Shown: piece by piece, positions 7,564 to 9,183 of the stretch
Layout: every line of letters starts with the position of its first letter
Position numbering within the stretch: position 1 is the first letter of the stretch
Assembly: GCA_002425765.1 (NCBI GenBank)
Contig: DIMW01000014.1
Location: forward strand, 1 to 9,183
Direction of reading: 5' to 3'
DNA length: 9,183 nt
From: Spirochaetaceae bacterium UBA5556
Lineage (GTDB): Bacteria > Spirochaetota > Spirochaetia > Treponematales > Rectinemataceae
Position numbers and translations under genes: made by a program
The notes under the pieces: generated by a model
Seen by the model: only the letters and a program-made list of their open reading frames with translations
What the model was told of the DNA's origin: nothing
Database searches by the model: none

Positions 7564-7737
7564 CTATTTCTCTTTCCGCACGCCTTTGAACGGTTCCCCA
7601 TTCTGTTTCTGTTCTATAAACTGACCAGTTTCTGTATCGCGCTTTATCCAATTTCCATTTTTTGGATTCTGAACTTGAGAACGCTCGCGAACAGCGCCAT
7701 TGCGGTGACCATCGTGGGAAGGAGGGTTGGTTGCCAT
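7564..7737 (-). CDS. Small polar basic protein of a recurrent uncharacterised family, 57 aa
   Basis: Reading the - strand from ATG at 7737-7735 gives 57 codons ending in TAG at 7566-7564. The protein begins MATNPPSHDGHRNGAVRERS, continues with QNPKNGNWIKRDTETGQF and ends EPFKGVRKEK. I recognise this pattern (HDGHR-GAVRERSQ, then KRDT-TG-F, then FKGVRKEK) as a widespread family of small hypothetical proteins, though I recall no function. It has many charged and polar residues, several Gly and Asn, no hydrophobic segment and no Cys, which suggests a small soluble or partly disordered protein. A GAGG ribosome site lies about eight bases before the ATG, and a near-consensus sigma-70 promoter lies further upstream. 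It is convergent with qatD and divergent from the XRE-ImmA gene, with which it shares the regulatory region. Longer open frames over this stretch (7559-7750 on -, 7552-7785 on +) have no recognisable sequence and look like shadows of it. Confidence 0.72.
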   Translation of the reverse strand: MATNPPSHDGHRNGAVRERSQVQNPKNGNWIKRDTETGQFIEQKQNGEPFKGVRKEK

Positions 7738-7785
7738 AATGATACCTCACTTTATGTTTTTATATGGCTCAACGAGCCTATATAA

Positions 7786-7814
7786 ATAGTATATATTTTG
7801 GGTAGACAAGTCAA
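7786..7814 (-). promoter_or_regulatory. Sigma-70-type promoter for the small - strand gene
   Basis: On the - strand, TTGACT (7814-7809) matches the -35 consensus at five of six bases. TACTAT (7791-7786) matches the -10 at four of six, and the spacer is 17 bases. Transcription would start near 7779, about 40 bases before the ATG at 7737. The -10 box lies inside the left arm of an inverted repeat, so the promoter is probably repressible. Confidence 0.6.
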
Positions 7815-7826
7815 GTTTTATATACT
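7798..7826 (+). promoter_or_regulatory. Possible promoter for the XRE-ImmA gene
   Basis: TATACT (7821-7826) matches the -10 consensus at four or five of six bases, depending on the register chosen. The hexamer 17 bases upstream, TTGGGT (7798-7803), is a weak -35 with only the TTG matching. Weak -35 boxes are common for self-repressed regulators. The start would fall near 7833, shortly before the ribosome site AGGAGG at 7842-7847. Confidence 0.35.
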
Positions 7827-7854
7827 ATATTTGTAAACACAAGGAGGACTTTCT

Positions 7855-8922
7855 ATGCCATCATCTTTTGGCCAGAGGCTTAAGGCTGCCCGAATAATAG
7901 CTGGCCTTTCGATGGATGCTCTTGTTGCCAAGATGGGACATAAAGTGTCCAAACAGGCCATCAGCAAATATGAGAATAATCTCATGTCTCCTGACAGCGC
8001 GCTCCTCATTGCATTGAGTGACGCCCTGGGAGTAAAGCCTGATTATTTCTTTTCCAAATATGAAATAGCTATCGACTCGATAAACTTCCGGAAGAAGGCT
8101 GCCTTGGGGAAAAAAGCTGTGGAATCCCTGAAAGCCCGGATCAAAGACACTATAGAGCGGTATTCCGAACTTGAATCGTTTTTTTCAGATTCTCTTCCCT
8201 TTGCCAATCCTCTTTCAGACTGTGTGATCTCGAGCCTCGACGATATCCGGGAAGCTTCCATGGAATTGCGGAAAGCTTGGGGTCTCGGATTGGAAGGGCC
8301 GATTGGATACGTGATCGACTGCCTCGAAGAGCATTCCATACGGGTACTCGAAATCGACGAGGGTGATGGCTTCGATGGACTTTCAGGGTGGGTAGATCAG
8401 TCGCCATTCATCATCCTGAATTCGAATGCCCCGTCCGATCGAAAACGCCTTACCGCTTTGCACGAATTTGCTCATCTCTCCCTGAACTTTTCCGATTCCT
8501 TATCCGATTCTGAGAGAGAGAAGCTTTGCCATTCTTTTGGCGGCATGTTCCTGCTGCCCCGTGATGTTCTTATAAAAGAATTGGGACCGAAACGCCTGGA
8601 GATTTCATTCTTCGAACTCGACAGACTCAAGAAACAATACGGCATTTCAATGCAGGCCATCATGTACCGGGCCCGGCAGGAAGAAATTATCTCCGAGTAC
8701 ATCTACGAATCTTTCAGCCGTAAGATAAGCGCCAGGAACTGGCGAAAACAGGAACCCAACCGCTACCCGATCGACGAGCATCCTCTGCGCTTCGGGCAAC
8801 TCCTCCACAGGGCGATCTCTGAAGAGATGATATCGGTATCCAAAGCGGCATACCTTGCCAACACTTCGATAGAAGATATTCGTCGTCAGGAGCTCCTGAA
8901 AAATGACACTGCTCATCCATGA
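7855..8922 (+). CDS. XRE-family HTH regulator fused to an ImmA/IrrE zinc metallopeptidase, 355 aa
   Basis: The N-terminal XRE helix-turn-helix domain (about residues 5-65, with KQAISKYENN at 33-42 as the recognition region) should bind DNA. The C-terminal ImmA/IrrE-type (COG2856) domain carries the zinc motif HEFAH at 203-207 and a following acidic segment around 218-235 (EREKLCHSFGGMFLLP) that should supply the third ligand. Such proteins act as regulators that cleave a repressor, or as antitoxin-like partners of toxins. The link between the domains (about 75-140) is helical-looking. Length and layout match other XRE-ImmA fusions. The ATG has a strong AGGAGG seven bases upstream. The last 20 bases overlap the start of a PIN-domain gene, so the two should be translated together. 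An inverted repeat over the upstream promoters suggests it represses itself. Target of the peptidase is unknown. Confidence 0.88.
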   Translation: MPSSFGQRLKAARIIAGLSMDALVAKMGHKVSKQAISKYENNLMSPDSALLIALSDALGVKPDYFFSKYEIAIDSINFRKKAALGKKAVESLKARIKDTIERYSELESFFSDSLPFANPLSDCVISSLDDIREASMELRKAWGLGLEGPIGYVIDCLEEHSIRVLEIDEGDGFDGLSGWVDQSPFIILNSNAPSDRKRLTALHEFAHLSLNFSDSLSDSEREKLCHSFGGMFLLPRDVLIKELGPKRLEISFFELDRLKKQYGISMQAIMYRARQEEIISEYIYESFSRKISARNWRKQEPNRYPIDEHPLRFGQLLHRAISEEMISVSKAAYLANTSIEDIRRQELLKNDTAHP

Positions 8923-9183
8923 CGCGAATGTCCTCATCGACTTAATAGGCATTGACCTAATTGAACTCGCCCTTGATTTGCCTTTCCGCATGGCGACGAC
9001 TGATCTGGTTCGCCGGGAAATCGAAGACCCAGAGCAGGCTCATGTACTGACGTCCTGTATCGAAAAAGGCAAAATAAATATTATAACTTCGACTAGTCAG
9101 GAGATGAATTCCATTGTTGGTACAGCGGAAAAGTGTACCTGTCTGTCACTCGCCGATTGTTCAGTGCTCTACCATGCTGTCGA
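8903..9183 (+). CDS. PIN-domain protein, probable ribonuclease toxin partner (3' end outside window)
   Basis: From ATG 8903 the frame stays open to the right edge (93 codons seen). PIN-domain nucleases use a small cluster of acidic residues and Mg2+ to cut RNA. D7 in HDANVLID, E39 in VRREIE and D85 in LSLADCSVLYHA fit three of these positions, and a later acidic residue would lie beyond the window. PIN proteins of this kind are usually about 130-170 residues, so perhaps half to two thirds is visible. The start lies within the end of the XRE-ImmA gene (20-base overlap), with AGGAG ten bases upstream. Overlap with a regulator resembles toxin-antitoxin pairs, and pairs of XRE-COG2856 with PIN-like proteins have been predicted as such. 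The XRE-ImmA protein would be the antitoxin or regulator. Function is inferred from the domain and context only. The gene starts too near the end of the window to appear in a simple list of complete open frames. Confidence 0.75.
   Translation, partial: MTLLIHDANVLIDLIGIDLIELALDLPFRMATTDLVRREIEDPEQAHVLTSCIEKGKINIITSTSQEMNSIVGTAEKCTCLSLADCSVLYHAV

Larger units (their letters stand above)
7786..7828. promoter_or_regulatory. Inverted repeat, likely operator between the divergent genes
   Basis: ATAGTATATA at 7786-7795 is exactly complementary in inverted order to TATATACTAT at 7819-7828, with 23 bases between. The arms cover the -10 boxes of the - strand promoter and of the proposed + strand promoter. 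The likely ligand is the XRE-type HTH protein encoded just downstream, giving autoregulation and joint control of both directions. AT-rich inverted repeats can arise by chance, so the position over both promoters is the stronger argument. Confidence 0.45.

Noticed and set aside
7552..7785. Open frames on both strands (7552-7785 on +, 7559-7750 on -) between qatD and the XRE-ImmA gene
   Set aside because: The 57-codon - strand frame at 7564-7737 has a family-like sequence and a ribosome site. These longer frames over the same bases have neither.
1..9183. CRISPR array, tRNA or rRNA gene, insertion sequence or integrase
   Set aside because: I saw no regularly spaced repeats, no cloverleaf-like stretch, no transposase or integrase motifs and no terminal inverted repeats. 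The only gene-free gaps are short (66, 63 and 117 bases).

Overview
The window is a bacterial defence island built from three blocks that differ in base composition. All but one of its genes lie on the + strand. Dense gene packing, Shine-Dalgarno sites and short overlaps point to a bacterium. The GC-rich first gene suggests a fairly GC-rich host, but nothing in the window fixes the species.

Block 1 (about 1-2728, roughly 70-78% GC in lines I counted by hand) holds one large beta-class adenine DNA methyltransferase of the type III Mod kind. Its ATG shares one base with a stop codon in another frame (TAATG), so an upstream gene may be coupled to it. Its middle, about 690-1250, falls to roughly 46% GC. 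This matches the target recognition domain, so the specificity module looks recombined. No restriction (Res) subunit follows within the window.

Block 2 (about 2795-7500, visibly nearer 45-50% GC) is a complete four-gene Qat anti-phage system: qatA (KAP-type P-loop ATPase), qatB (Qat-specific protein), qatC (QueC-like PP-loop enzyme) and qatD (TatD-like metal hydrolase). The genes overlap by 23, 4 and 4 bases and read as one operon. All catalytic or metal-binding motifs I looked for are present. QatB begins Met-Gly. This is notable because QueC-like enzymes in defence systems have been linked to attaching a deazaguanine to a protein N-terminal glycine.

Block 3 (about 7501-9183) is a regulatory or toxin-antitoxin-like module. 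An XRE-HTH/ImmA-IrrE metallopeptidase fusion overlaps the start of a PIN-domain gene that runs off the window. Divergent to them, on the - strand, is a 57-codon gene for a small polar basic protein that I recognise as a recurrent uncharacterised family. The space between the divergent genes holds a near-consensus - strand promoter, a plausible + strand promoter, and an inverted repeat whose arms cover both -10 boxes, a likely autoregulatory operator.

The systems themselves are mostly known families. The parts most worth following up are the recombined specificity domain, the QatB N-terminal glycine beside an intact QatC, and the small divergent gene with its shared operator.
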